This document shows, in pieces, positions 31,649 through 41,737 of a stretch of 64,000 nucleotides of DNA. The notes beneath the pieces were generated by a model. The model did not search any database. It saw only the letters and a program-made list of their open reading frames with translations, and was not told the DNA's origin. The stretch is from Candidatus Ozemibacter sibiricus (GTDB lineage: Bacteria > Muiribacteriota > Ozemobacteria > Ozemobacterales > Ozemobacteraceae), in assembly GCA_003327425.1 (NCBI GenBank), contig QOQW01000004.1, positions 62,001 to 126,000 of the forward strand, written 5' to 3'. The position numbers and the translations under genes are program-made. How positions within the stretch are numbered: position 1 is the first letter of the stretch; each line of letters starts with the position of its first letter.

Positions 31649-32647
31649 ATGGATGCCTGCTCCCCCGTGCCGCCGACCGCGCCACCCCAATCCCCCCGAT
31701 CAAGGAAGCCGCAGGACAGCAACCGCTGGCCGGTCTTTGTCGTCGGTTGGACGTGCCTGGCCATGGTGGCGGGTTCCATGGTGGTGTGGGCGGCGACGAG
31801 CAGCAGTCTGCGCTTTTCGCACAAAACGCACTACGATCAGAACGTGCGCTGCGAGCGGTGCCATGTCTACGGCGGCGATCCGGCCAGCCGCGGCCCGGCT
31901 CCCCCTGGCTGGATGCCGCTGGTCCCCTCTCGCATCTTGCGCGATGCTCAACCGCGCATCACCATCGAGGGCGAGCCCGACGCCGACTCGGCCGACCTGC
32001 CAGGCCCGCCGAGCCTGGCGGCCAGACCAGCCAGCGCCTCCGCCAACGGGTCTTCCACCGCTTCGCCCACCCAGCCACTGGTTCCGACCTTCGGCCGCCC
32101 GCCCGAAAAAACCTGTCTGGAGTGCCACCCGCGCCAGCGCAACCGCAAGGAATGCGGCCTCTGCCACCTGGGGGTGCCAGCCCCCACCCAGCGCGTGCGA
32201 CAGCGGTTGCCGCCGGGGGTGAAATTTCCCCACGAAGCCCACCAGTCGATCGACTGCCTCGATTGCCATCCTCGCGTCACCGATTGGGAGACGCTCGACG
32301 GCACGATGCAGGATCTGACCATGGCCGGCTGCCTGAAATGCCACACCGGCACCAAGGTGAAGAAGACCTGCACCCTGTGCCACGATCCGACGCCGTATCC
32401 GGCCGACCACGTGCGCAACTTCGCCGACAAGCACGGCCTCGCCTATCGCGCCGACCCGCACCGTTGCCGCACCTGCCATGAAGATTCGAGCTGCGTGGCC
32501 TGTCACGCCCAGCGCCCGCGCAGCCACACCCTGGCCTGGGTGAGCCGCCGACACGGCCTCACCGCCAGCTCCCGCCCCGAATCGTGCAAGGCCTGCCACA
32601 CCGACCCCGGCGTCTGCCTTCGCTGCCACGCCGACCAAGGCAGATGA
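31649..32647 (+). CDS. Membrane-anchored decaheme c-type cytochrome (cytochrome c3/c7-like)
   Basis: A 332-residue protein with one transmembrane segment (about 30-50: VFVVGWTCLAMVAGSMVVWA) and ten CXXCH motifs: CERCH, CLECH, CGLCH, CLDCH, CLKCH, CTLCH, CRTCH, CVACH, CKACH and CLRCH. SLRFSHKTHYDQNVRCERCH and KFPHEAHQSIDCLDCH show the extra FxHxxH histidines that ligate hemes in class III (c3/c7-like) cytochromes. The spacing is dense, as in periplasmic electron-shuttle proteins. A 45-residue Pro/Ser-rich linker separates the first heme from the other nine. An open frame runs upstream of 31649 but the promoter position and the signal anchor argue for this start. Repeat copies B and C flank the gene. 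Confidence 0.9.
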   Translation: MDACSPVPPTAPPQSPRSRKPQDSNRWPVFVVGWTCLAMVAGSMVVWAATSSSLRFSHKTHYDQNVRCERCHVYGGDPASRGPAPPGWMPLVPSRILRDAQPRITIEGEPDADSADLPGPPSLAARPASASANGSSTASPTQPLVPTFGRPPEKTCLECHPRQRNRKECGLCHLGVPAPTQRVRQRLPPGVKFPHEAHQSIDCLDCHPRVTDWETLDGTMQDLTMAGCLKCHTGTKVKKTCTLCHDPTPYPADHVRNFADKHGLAYRADPHRCRTCHEDSSCVACHAQRPRSHTLAWVSRRHGLTASSRPESCKACHTDPGVCLRCHADQGR

Positions 32648-32686
32648 ACCGGTCGCAGCATCCGTCTTCTCAGGTTTCGCTCCCCC

Positions 32687-32750
32687 CTGCCGAACGCGAC
32701 GCGTTCGGCAGGCGGCAAGCTGGGGTCCAGGAGCCGACGGCCCCTGCCGG
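32687..32750 (+). repeat. Dispersed palindromic intergenic repeat, copy C
   Basis: CTGCCGAACGC with GCGTTCGGCAG (32687-32711), then GGGGTCCAGGAGCCGACGGC with the second, less perfect palindrome up to 32750. Same orientation as copy A. It follows the decaheme cytochrome gene. Confidence 0.78.
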
Positions 32751-32855
32751 CGTCTTCGAGGGACAAGATGCTCTCCTCTCGCCGGGTGCAATTCCAGGAT
32801 CGGCATGCGCCCTGGTCAGGGCCGCCAGCCGGTGGAACGGGCGATGGCTTTCTTG

Positions 32856-32861
32856 TATCAT
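32856..32861 (+). promoter_or_regulatory. Candidate -10 box (TATCAT), leaderless type
   Basis: TATCAT ends six bases before the ATG at 32868. A weak TGGAAC (32833) could be the -35 box with a 17-base spacer. No ribosome site is seen. Confidence 0.4.
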
Positions 32862-32867
32862 GAGGCT

Positions 32868-34226
32868 ATGAGCCGATTGCTGTCATACCTGGGTCATCTC
32901 GTGGAGGAGCACCTGCCCCAGTTGCTGCTCCTGCTGGAGGACTGCCTGGCCATCCCATCGTTCAGCGGCCAGGAGGCGGGGGTGGCCGACCTCCTGCTGG
33001 GGTTCTTCCGGCGGCACCACCTGCCGGCCGCGCGCACCCCGCGCGGCAGCGTGGTCGCGGTGCTGGCGCCGCCCGAGCTGTCGCCGGGCGGCCTGCCCGC
33101 CACCCTGCCCGAAGGGGAAGCCCGACAACGCCTCGACGCCCTGCTGACCGCCATTCGCGGCCGCCACCTGCCGTTGCTGGCGTTCAACGCGCACATGGAC
33201 GTCGTCGAACCCGGCGAAGGCACGGCCTGGGTCTACCCGCCGTTCGCCGCCACGGTACAGAACGACCGCGTCTACGGACGCGGCACCTGCGACATGAAAG
33301 GCGCCCTGGCCGCCATGGCCCAGGCCCTGGTTCTGGCCCACCAGGCCGCCGTCGAGCACCCGTTACAGCGGGCCGTCATGGCCTGCTTCGTGACCGAAGA
33401 GGAGGCCGGCGAAGGGCTGGCCTTCAAAGAGATTCTCCACGATCTGCAATGGCGACCCGATGCCGTCATCCTCGGCGAACCCTCCGAGATGCAGATCGCC
33501 CGCGGCCAGCGCGGCAAGCTCGAATTCTTCCTGCGGGCCCATGGCAAACGCGCTCACACCTCGGTTCCCGAAGTCGGAGAGAATGCCGCCTACAAGATCG
33601 CCCGTGCCATCCTGGCCGTCGAGGCGCTCGACCGCGGGGAATTCCGCACCGTCGGGCCCGACCCCGAGCGCATCCTCGAACGGTCCACCCTGGTCGCCAC
33701 CTCGTTCCGCACCATTCCCTTCACCAAATCGAGCGTTCCCGACATGGCCGAGGCGCATGTCACCGTGCGGCTGGCCAGAGGCGAGACCCTCGACAGCATC
33801 AAGCAGAAGCTGTTCGATCGAGGCGGCTGGCCCGAAGTCACCATCGACCCCGTGGTCTACCGCGGGAAATCCTATACCGGCCTGCCCGCCGAATGGCCGG
33901 CCTGCCACCCCGCCTGGGAGATCCCACGCCACCACCCGTTCTTCGCCTTCCTGCGCACCGCCGTCCGCGATGCCCTCGGCCGCGAGCCCTCCGACCGCAT
34001 CTGGCCCTTCTCGACCGACGGCGTCTACAGCGCCGGCCAGCTGGGCCTGCCCACCCTGGGCATCGGTCCCGGCCAGGAGGCGGTCGCCCACCTCGTCGAC
34101 GAGTTCGTCGAGATCGGCCACCTGCGCGAAGCCCTGGCGCTCTACGCCTACCTGCCCTTCGCCCCCGCCCCCGATGACCATCCGCGCTTCGAGGTCCGCT
34201 CTCCCACTGCCCCTGACGCTCGCTGA
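32868..34226 (+). CDS. M20-family metallopeptidase / deacylase (ArgE-DapE-like)
   Basis: A 452-residue zinc peptidase. M20 landmarks: LAFNAHMDVV (His109, Asp111), DRVYGRGTCDMKGALAAM (bridging Asp142), VTEEEAGEG (Glu177-Glu178), ILGEPSEMQIARGQRGKLEF, a dimerisation domain with HTSVPEVGENAAYK, and the last ligand in AVAHLVDEFV. Relatives remove acyl or aminoacyl groups (acetylornithine deacetylase, succinyl-diaminopimelate desuccinylase, YgeY-type). I cannot name the substrate. The C-terminal 20 residues are Pro-rich. Residues 63-100 form a slightly longer loop than usual between the first two strands. Start chosen by the -10 spacing. Confidence 0.88.
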   Translation: MSRLLSYLGHLVEEHLPQLLLLLEDCLAIPSFSGQEAGVADLLLGFFRRHHLPAARTPRGSVVAVLAPPELSPGGLPATLPEGEARQRLDALLTAIRGRHLPLLAFNAHMDVVEPGEGTAWVYPPFAATVQNDRVYGRGTCDMKGALAAMAQALVLAHQAAVEHPLQRAVMACFVTEEEAGEGLAFKEILHDLQWRPDAVILGEPSEMQIARGQRGKLEFFLRAHGKRAHTSVPEVGENAAYKIARAILAVEALDRGEFRTVGPDPERILERSTLVATSFRTIPFTKSSVPDMAEAHVTVRLARGETLDSIKQKLFDRGGWPEVTIDPVVYRGKSYTGLPAEWPACHPAWEIPRHHPFFAFLRTAVRDALGREPSDRIWPFSTDGVYSAGQLGLPTLGIGPGQEAVAHLVDEFVEIGHLREALALYAYLPFAPAPDDHPRFEVRSPTAPDAR

Positions 34227-34283
34227 CCGCCCAGGCTCTCCCTATCGCCAGGCATCGCCGGCTGATCGGCCAGCCGGCGAGAG

Positions 34284-34312
34284 TTGACGCCGCGTCCGCT
34301 CCTTCATAGACT
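34284..34312 (+). promoter_or_regulatory. Promoter of the carbamoyltransferase/radical SAM operon
   Basis: TTGACG (34284-34289), 17-base spacer, TAGACT (34307-34312), then GAAGGAG before the ATG at 34343. One of the best promoter matches in the window. Confidence 0.7.
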
Positions 34313-34342
34313 GGGATCATTCTTTTCGGAAGGAGCCTCGCC

Positions 34343-36073
34343 ATGGCCACCACCATCCTCGGCATCAATGCCGCCTATCACGAATCCGCCGTCTGCCTCC
34401 TGCGCGATGGGGTCATCCTGAACGCCGTCGAAGAGGAGCGCTTCAACCGGATCAAGCACGCCAAGCACGCCCGCGTCGACAATGCCGACGAGCTGCCCGA
34501 GCAGGCTCTGGAATGGTCGTTGCGCGCCGCCGGCCTCACCCCCGATCAGATCGATCATATCGGGTTCTCGTTCGACCCCGAAGAGCGCCTGCGCTGCAAC
34601 CGCAACCTCGGCGAGAAGGGCATCCCGCCTGGCGACTACGGCACCCCCGAAGGGGAAGAGACGTTCCATCGTTCCGTGTACAACGCCGCCGCCAAGCTCC
34701 GCCAGCGCTTTCCCAAGGCCCAGTTCCATTTCCTGCGCCACCACCTGTGCCACGCGGCCAGCACCTTCTACCCCTCGCGGCACGAACGGGCCGCCGTGCT
34801 GGCCATCGACGGCATCGGCGAGTTCACCACCACCTGGATGGGCATCGGCGACGGCCACACGCTCAAGCCCATCCACGAGATTTCCTACCCCCATTCCCTC
34901 GGGTTCGTCTGGGAAAAGATGTCGGAACACCTCGGCTTCGACGTCTACGGCGGGCCGGGCAAAGTGATGGGGTACGCCTGCCTGACCGATCCGGTCGGCG
35001 AGGCCAGCGGCATCGATTATGCCGAACGGTTCCGCCGGATCATCCAGCTCACCGACACCGGGTTCACCGTCGACAATTCCGTCATGCGCTTCCGCACCCG
35101 CGATTTCAGCGGGCTCGAACCGTTGTTCGGCCCGCGCCGCCCCAGCATCGTCGACCGCTACGAGGAGGCCAGCATCGCAGCCGGCCTGCAGACGGTGACC
35201 GAAGAGGTCTTCATCCACCTGGCTCGCCTCCTCTACCGCAAGACCGGCATGGAAGCCCTCTGCCTGGCCGGCGGCGTCGCCCTCAACTGCGTGGCCAACG
35301 CCCGCCTCCTGCGCGAGACGCCCTTCCGCGCCCTGCACGTGATGCCCGCCGCCAACGACGCCGGCACCGCCGTCGGCGCCGCCTGCCTGCTCTGGTGCCA
35401 GGTGCTCGGCAACCGGACCCGCCCTCGCCTCGACCACGCCTACCTCGGGCCCGAGTACAGCGAGACCGAGATCAAAGCCGCCCTCGACCAGGCCGGCCTC
35501 GCCGCCACCCGGCCCGACGACCTGCCCCGGGAGGTCGCCCGCCTGGTCTATGACGGCAAGATCGTCGCCTGGTTCCAGGGCCGTCTCGAGTTCGGCCCCC
35601 GCGCCCTCGGCCATCGCTCCATCCTGGGCGATCCGAGCCGGTTCGACATGCGCAGTCGGCTCAACCACAAGGTCAAGGAACGCGAGAGCTTCCGCCCCTT
35701 CGCGCCGAGCGTGCTGCCCGAGGATATCGGCCGCCACCTGCAGACGCCCGCCGATCTCGACGCCGCCGAATACATGCTGCTGGCCCTGCCGGTCGTCGAG
35801 CGGCGCGACATCCAGCGCATCCCGGCGGTGATCCAGGAGAACGGCACCACCGGCCACGCCACCGCCCGGCCGCATGTGGTGCGCCCCGCCGTCAACCCCC
35901 TCTACCACCGCCTGCTGCAGGAGATGAAAGCGATCTCCGGCCTCGGCATGATCCTGAACACCTCGTTCAACATCAGCGAACCGATCGTGGCCACCCCGGA
36001 ACACGCCATCAACTGCTTCCAGCGCTCCAAGATGGATGCACTGGCGATCGGCCCGTTCCTGGTGAAGCGATGA
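34343..36073 (+). CDS. Carbamoyltransferase (NodU/CmcH family)
   Basis: A 576-residue protein matching NodU/CmcH carbamoyltransferases in full length. N-terminal Kae1-like part: ILGINAAYHESAVCLLRDG, EERFNRIKHAKH, HFLRHHLCHAASTFYPS (metal and carbamoyl-adenylate binding histidines) and VLAIDGIGEFTTTWMG. C-terminal part: LCLAGGVALNCVANARLL, MPAANDAGTAVGAACL, FQGRLEFGPRALGHRSIL and LNTSFNISEPIV. The enzyme makes carbamoyl-adenylate from ATP and carbamoyl phosphate and transfers the carbamoyl group to a hydroxyl of a sugar, antibiotic or other metabolite. The stop overlaps the radical SAM gene by four bases, so the two act in one pathway. No polyketide or peptide synthetase is nearby. Confidence 0.92.
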   Translation: MATTILGINAAYHESAVCLLRDGVILNAVEEERFNRIKHAKHARVDNADELPEQALEWSLRAAGLTPDQIDHIGFSFDPEERLRCNRNLGEKGIPPGDYGTPEGEETFHRSVYNAAAKLRQRFPKAQFHFLRHHLCHAASTFYPSRHERAAVLAIDGIGEFTTTWMGIGDGHTLKPIHEISYPHSLGFVWEKMSEHLGFDVYGGPGKVMGYACLTDPVGEASGIDYAERFRRIIQLTDTGFTVDNSVMRFRTRDFSGLEPLFGPRRPSIVDRYEEASIAAGLQTVTEEVFIHLARLLYRKTGMEALCLAGGVALNCVANARLLRETPFRALHVMPAANDAGTAVGAACLLWCQVLGNRTRPRLDHAYLGPEYSETEIKAALDQAGLAATRPDDLPREVARLVYDGKIVAWFQGRLEFGPRALGHRSILGDPSRFDMRSRLNHKVKERESFRPFAPSVLPEDIGRHLQTPADLDAAEYMLLALPVVERRDIQRIPAVIQENGTTGHATARPHVVRPAVNPLYHRLLQEMKAISGLGMILNTSFNISEPIVATPEHAINCFQRSKMDALAIGPFLVKR

Positions 36074-37224
36074 CCGGCGGCCCGCCGGCCGACCGAGCCC
36101 CGACCGCCCCCACCGACCTCAGCAGGCCAGCGGAGTCGCGGCCCCACCCGACGCCGCCCGAGCCCCGCCTCGCCCTGGGCGGCAGGTCCGGCCCTGGCGC
36201 CCTGGCCCCCGTGGCCGGCGCGGCCGATGATCTTCGCCGGCCGGCCTGGCTGGAGCGGGTTCCGACCAATATCGACGGCCAGCCGACGCACCGTCTGATC
36301 TTCATCTTCCGCGCCCCCGGCTGCACCTATGCCCGGCGTCCTGCCGGCGGCTGCACCATGTGCGGCTTCACCCCTCTCACCGGGCGCGCCCGGACCATCA
36401 CCCCCGCCGATCTGATCGCGCAGTTCGATCACGTCTTCGGCGCCAATGCCAAGGGCGCCTCCCCTCCCACGCCGCCGCTGCCGACCGATCTCCTGACCGA
36501 TCTGGGCGAAGTCGACCTGTACAACTCCGGCTCCTTCCTGGCTGACGAGGAGATGCCCCCGCCGGTGCGGGCCCACATCTTCCGCCGTCTGGCGGGCCGC
36601 GGCCTCCGCCGGGTGGTCGTCGAATCGCGCCCGGAGTTCGTCACCCCCGTCGCCCTGCGCGAGGCGGCAGCGTTACCGCCTGGCGTGCTCGACGTCGGCA
36701 TCGGGCTGGAAAGCGCGGACGATCACATCCGCGAAGTCCTGATCCGGAAAGGGTTCGATCGACCCGCCTTCGAACGGGCGGCGGGCGTGCTGGCCGAGAC
36801 CGGGCTCGGCCTGCTGGTCAACATCCTCCTCAAGCCGCCCGGGGTGCTCGACGACCGCGCGGCCCTCGCCGATGCGCTGGCCACCGGCCAGTATGTGGCC
36901 GCCCTGGCGCGTCGGCTGCGTCTGCGGGCCCGTCTCGCCCTGCAGCCCGTGTTCGTCGCCCCCGGCACCGCTCTCGAAGCCGATTTCCTCGCCGGTCGGT
37001 ACCAGCCCCCCAGTCTCTGGACCGTCGTCGAAGCCGTGCGCGGGTTGCATGGCATCCTGGAGACCACGGTCGGTCTCAGCGACGAAGGGCTCGAACCCCA
37101 CCGCAGCCCCGCCGGGTGCGGCCGCTGCGATGACGCCCTGCGGGCCGCTCTGCGCGACTACAACCGGACGCGCTGTCTGGCGGCCTTCGCCGACCTGGCC
37201 TGCTCCTGCCGCGCCAGCCCGTAG
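36070..37224 (+). CDS. Radical SAM protein of the archaeosine-synthase-subunit (RaSEA, TIGR01210)-like type
   Basis: A 384-residue protein with a 60-residue Pro-rich N-terminus. The cluster-binding cysteines are in APGCTYARRPAGGCTMCGF, a CX9CX2C spacing instead of the usual CX3CX2C; this long spacing is a trait of the TIGR01210 family, which includes archaeosine synthase beta (RaSEA). Other matches are DLYNSGSFLADEEMPP, VVVESRPEFV, DVGIGLESADDHIREVLIRK and LVNILLKPPG. A further Cys pair occurs near the C-terminus (GCGRCDDAL). Archaeosine is not expected in bacteria, so the substrate is unknown. It is translationally coupled to the carbamoyltransferase. Confidence 0.8.
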   Translation: MTGGPPADRAPTAPTDLSRPAESRPHPTPPEPRLALGGRSGPGALAPVAGAADDLRRPAWLERVPTNIDGQPTHRLIFIFRAPGCTYARRPAGGCTMCGFTPLTGRARTITPADLIAQFDHVFGANAKGASPPTPPLPTDLLTDLGEVDLYNSGSFLADEEMPPPVRAHIFRRLAGRGLRRVVVESRPEFVTPVALREAAALPPGVLDVGIGLESADDHIREVLIRKGFDRPAFERAAGVLAETGLGLLVNILLKPPGVLDDRAALADALATGQYVAALARRLRLRARLALQPVFVAPGTALEADFLAGRYQPPSLWTVVEAVRGLHGILETTVGLSDEGLEPHRSPAGCGRCDDALRAALRDYNRTRCLAAFADLACSCRASP

Positions 37225-37453
37225 CGGCGCACCGAAGCCAGCCCTCTTTTTTTCCGCCTTCGCGCAGCCACAGCCCCTGCAGCAAGACGGCTCAAAGCCG
37301 GTCGTCAGGAACTCCGCTTCGCGCCGCCCCACCCCGGGGGCCTACTGGCCCTGGGCTCCCGATGCTTCGAGCCAGGAGTCCGTCTGGGCAAGGCCCCGGC
37401 AGAAATCCGAGGTTTCCAACACGCTCAGCTGGCAAGCCGATCATCAAGAAGCA

Positions 37454-37492
37454 CAGCCCCCAGGCCAGCAGGCGAAGCAGGTCTGGGGGCTG
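37454..37492 (-). terminator. Probable terminator of the exported cyclophilin gene
   Basis: CAGCCCCCAG (37454-37463) and CTGGGGGCTG (37483-37492) are perfect ten-base arms around a 19-base loop, 26 bases beyond the stop at 37519. On the minus strand it is followed by TGCTTCTT, a weak T-run. Confidence 0.6.
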
Positions 37493-37518
37493 CGAAGCGG
37501 GCTGGAAAAAGCGAACCG

Positions 37519-38154
37519 TTACTTCTCGGTGATGGTAACCTTCTGGATGACCGGCGGGTTCTTGGGTCGGCTGATTTCCCCGCTGGGGCTGGGGCCGACC
37601 TCGACATCGCTGATGGCCTGGACGACGTCCATGCCTTTGATGACCTTGCCGAACTGGGTGTAGTTGGGGCGACTGTCGAGGCGCTTGGCCCCGGGGCCAT
37701 TGCAGATGAAGAACTGGCTGCCCTGGGTGTTGGGGCCGGCATTGGCCATGGCCACGATGCCGGGCTCATAGGAGTGCCTGGCGGGCAGTTCGTCGTCGAA
37801 CCGGTAGCCCGGGCCGCCCATGCCGGTCCCTTCGGGATCGCCGCCCTGGATCATGAAGTCTTTGATGATGCGATGGAAGATGGTGCCATCATAGAACCCT
37901 TCGCGGGCCAGGAAGACGAAGTTGTTGACCGTGCGCGGCGCCTCTTTCACGAACAGTTCGATCTCGATCTCGCCGTGGCTGGTGTGCAAGGTCGCCACGT
38001 AGGTCTTCGACGAATCGATGTTCATGGGCGGGGGCGAGGCCCAGGATTTTTTCGCCGCCGCGGGGGCGGGCGCCATCGCCGCCGGTTCTTCGGCCAGGGC
38101 CGCCGATGCGGCGATGAACAGGACCAACCCAACAACCATCCACCATTTCGTCAT
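37519..38154 (-). CDS. Exported cyclophilin-type peptidyl-prolyl isomerase
   Basis: A 211-residue protein with a signal peptide (WWMVVGLVLFIAASAALA) and a complete cyclophilin domain: YVATLHTSHGEIEIELFVKE, VNNFVFLAREGFYDGTIFHR (the conserved FHR), IKDFMIQGGDPEGTGMGGPG, SQFFICNG and NYTQFGKVIKGMDVV. Catalytic Arg of FHR and the QGGD and QFF motifs are intact. It is a prolyl isomerase for proteins in the periplasm, complementing the parvulin at 2889. GGAG lies 12 bases before the ATG at 38154; a GTG at 38160 is an equally good start. The gene stands alone with its own upstream palindrome. Confidence 0.88.
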   Translation of the reverse strand: MTKWWMVVGLVLFIAASAALAEEPAAMAPAPAAAKKSWASPPPMNIDSSKTYVATLHTSHGEIEIELFVKEAPRTVNNFVFLAREGFYDGTIFHRIIKDFMIQGGDPEGTGMGGPGYRFDDELPARHSYEPGIVAMANAGPNTQGSQFFICNGPGAKRLDSRPNYTQFGKVIKGMDVVQAISDVEVGPSPSGEISRPKNPPVIQKVTITEK

Positions 38155-38191
38155 GAGCACGTCTTTCTCCTTCGGCGAAGTTCACGGAAAT

Positions 38192-38211
38192 CGACCGATC
38201 GCTCTCGGTCG
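38192..38211. promoter_or_regulatory. Palindrome upstream of the cyclophilin gene
   Basis: CGACCGA (38192-38198) and TCGGTCG (38205-38211) with a six-base loop. It lies about 40 bases before the gene start and next to a TATAGA box (38215-38220, minus strand), so it may be an operator or a leader hairpin. On the plus strand it is followed by TTTTCTATAT, but no plus-strand gene ends here. Confidence 0.4.
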
Positions 38212-38387
38212 TTTTCTATATGTCACAATCACCCCTCCTGGTGCAACCAGCCGGAACGCTGCGAGCGATCCAGCCCTCGCGGGCTTGTCCAGGGCACGGG
38301 GGTGGTCAGATTCGCCGGCCCCGCGGCCTTAAGCCGGAACCCCGCCGGGCTGGCGGCGGGGTTCGAGCTGGGAAAACGCCTGGGGAT

Positions 38388-39632
<1,245 letters not shown>

Positions 39633-39634
39633 GG

Positions 39635-40252
39635 TCACTCCTCGGCGGATTTGGCGGCAGCCGCGGCCGGGGCATTGCGCTGGACCACCTCATCGATGAT
39701 GCCGTAGGCCTTGGCTTCCTGGGCCGACATGAAGAAGTCGCGATCGGTATCTTTCTTGATGCGCTTGAGGGGCTGCCCGGTGTGATGGGCCAGGATGTCG
39801 TTGAGCTTTTCCTTGTTGCGCAGGATCTCGGCGGCCTGGATCTCGATGTCGCTGGCCTGACCCTGGGCCCCGCCCCACGGTTGATGGATCATGATGCGGG
39901 CGTTGGGCAGGGCATAGCGCTTGCCGGGCGTGCCGGCCGCCAACAGGACCGCCCCCATGCTGGCGCACTGCCCGATGCAGATGGTACTGACGTCGGGCTT
40001 GATGTATTGCATGGTATCGTAGATGGCCAGGCCGGCGGTGATGACGCCGCCGGGGCTGTTGATGTAGACCGAGATGTCTTTCTCGGGATCTTCGGATTCG
40101 AGGAACAGGAGCTGGGCGATGATCAGATCGGCCAGGTGGTCCTCGATCGGCCCGCCGATGAAGACGATGCGATCTTTCAGGAGGCGGGAGTAGATGTCAT
40201 ACGCCCGTTCCCCGCGGCTGCTTTGCTCAATGACGATCGGAACCAGCGTCAC
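39635..40252 (-). CDS. clpP: ATP-dependent Clp protease proteolytic subunit ClpP
   Basis: A 205-residue ClpP serine peptidase. The catalytic triad is Ser98 in GQCASMGA, His123 in MIHQPWGG and Asp172 in TDRDFFM. The N-terminus [20 protein letters not shown] is nearly consensus, which supports the GTG start at 40252 even though it overlaps the 3' end of tig by 26 bases. The C-terminus ends in an Ala/Lys-rich tail ([12 protein letters not shown]). Fourteen subunits form the barrel that degrades proteins delivered by ClpX. It sits between tig and clpX, the classical order. Confidence 0.97.
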   Translation of the reverse strand: MTLVPIVIEQSSRGERAYDIYSRLLKDRIVFIGGPIEDHLADLIIAQLLFLESEDPEKDISVYINSPGGVITAGLAIYDTMQYIKPDVSTICIGQCASMGAVLLAAGTPGKRYALPNARIMIHQPWGGAQGQASDIEIQAAEILRNKEKLNDILAHHTGQPLKRIKKDTDRDFFMSAQEAKAYGIIDEVVQRNAPAAAAAKSAEE

Positions 40253-41579
40253 CTGAAGCGTCCCCCTTGTTCAAATCGGCTTCTTTCACCATATCGTAAT
40301 GAACGTCGTTGTTCTTTAGCAAAAACTCCCTGATTTTGCGGTTCCGGATGGTGTGGCGGAGTTCGTTTTCCGTCTCGGAGCCTTTCACGGAACTAAGGAG
40401 TTTCTCGACCGGCACATGGTAATCTTTCGCCCGCTGCTCGATCTCGGCGCGGAAGTCGGCGTCGGAGACTTCGATCTTCTCGCGCGCCGCGATGGCATCG
40501 AGGATCAGCAGGAGCTTGGTCTCATGGCTTGCCCGCTCACGGAAGCTCTCGCGGAACTCGCGGATACCTTTGTTCGCTTTCTTGAGATATTCCTCGAGGT
40601 TGGTGCCGAACTGTCGCCATCGCCGGTCGATGCGCTGCATGAAGAAGTCGATGGTGCGCTGGATCATGGCTTCGGGAATCTTGACATCCAGCTTCTCGGC
40701 CACTTTGTCGAGGATGGCCTCGAAGGCTCGCTCTTCGGCCGCGGCGCGGGACCGGGTCTCGAGATCGTTGCGGATCTTGGCTTTGAGGGCCTCGAGGTTC
40801 GGATAGTCGCCGACCTCCTTGGCGAATTCATCGGTCAAGTCGGGCATCATGGGCCGCGAGATGCGTTCCAGTTTGACCTGGAACTGGACGGTCTTCCCGA
40901 AGAATTTGGAGTCTTTTTCGGTCTCATGATCGAAGGTGTATTGATAGGACCGCGACTCGCCGATCTTCATGCCCTTCAGCGGAGCGAGCTTGCGATTGTC
41001 TTCGACCAACTTGTGGTAGCCCTTCTCCTCGGTCAGCTCCGGTTCGGGCTGACCATCGATGGAGGCCTGGATGTTGGCCAGGAAATAATCCCCCACCTGC
41101 AATTCGCCGCTCTCGAGGGGAGCGGTTTTGCTGAACTGCTCGCGCAGTTGCTGCAGCACACTCTGGAGGCTTTCGTCGTCCACAATGACCTGCGGCACGT
41201 GCACGTGGTGGCCCGTATAGGCTAGATCGCCCAGTTTCGGCTTCACCTCGAAGACCGCTTTGAACGTGAATGGCTCGCCCTCGCGGAGGTGCACCTCCTC
41301 GACGAGATACTGGCTGACCGGCTCGAGCCTGGCTTCTTTCACCGCCAGCGGAATCATTTCCTGGAGGAGTTCTTCCTGGATCTGGCTGCGCACCGCCTCG
41401 GGCCCGAGGAATTTGGCGATGATCGCCGGCGGGGCCTTGCCCGGGCGAAAGCCAGGAACCTTCACCGAGCGTGCCGCACGCTGATAGAAACTGCTGTAGG
41501 CGGCGGCCACTTTGTCCTTCCCCACTTCCACGGCGAGGGCGACTTTGTTGGGTTCCAGTTCGGTGACCTGGGTCTTCAT
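40227..41579 (-). CDS. tig: Trigger factor, ribosome-associated chaperone and prolyl isomerase
   Basis: A 450-residue trigger factor. The N-terminal ribosome-binding domain has the signature [19 protein letters not shown]. The FKBP-type isomerase domain spans about 160-245 ([36 protein letters not shown]). The helical C-terminal chaperone arms follow, with the usual ending [19 protein letters not shown] plus a short tail. It binds nascent chains at the ribosome exit and leads the tig-clpP-clpX operon. The gene begins about 70 bases downstream of the tRNA-Gly gene on the same strand. Confidence 0.95.
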   Translation of the reverse strand: MKTQVTELEPNKVALAVEVGKDKVAAAYSSFYQRAARSVKVPGFRPGKAPPAIIAKFLGPEAVRSQIQEELLQEMIPLAVKEARLEPVSQYLVEEVHLREGEPFTFKAVFEVKPKLGDLAYTGHHVHVPQVIVDDESLQSVLQQLREQFSKTAPLESGELQVGDYFLANIQASIDGQPEPELTEEKGYHKLVEDNRKLAPLKGMKIGESRSYQYTFDHETEKDSKFFGKTVQFQVKLERISRPMMPDLTDEFAKEVGDYPNLEALKAKIRNDLETRSRAAAEERAFEAILDKVAEKLDVKIPEAMIQRTIDFFMQRIDRRWRQFGTNLEEYLKKANKGIREFRESFRERASHETKLLLILDAIAAREKIEVSDADFRAEIEQRAKDYHVPVEKLLSSVKGSETENELRHTIRNRKIREFLLKNNDVHYDMVKEADLNKGDASGDAGSDRH

Positions 41580-41649
41580 GCGATTCCGGGACTCCTTGCA
41601 ATGTTTTCAGCGATTGGGGATGGAAAAGGGGACGGGAAAAAGGAAAAAA

Positions 41650-41721
41650 GCGGGAGACGGGACTCGGACCCGCGACCTCCTGCTTGGAAGGCAGGAGCTC
41701 TACCAACTGAGCTACTCCCGC
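41650..41721 (-). tRNA. tRNA-Gly (anticodon TCC)
   Basis: On the minus strand GCGGGAGTAGCTCAG begins a standard cloverleaf; the acceptor GCGGGAG pairs with CTCCCGC, the anticodon arm is CCTGC-CTTCCAA-GCAGG with anticodon TCC, and the T-arm is GCGGG-TCCGAGT-CCCGT. The gene does not encode CCA. Confidence 0.95.
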
Positions 41722-41737
41722 AGCAACTGTGTCCGGT

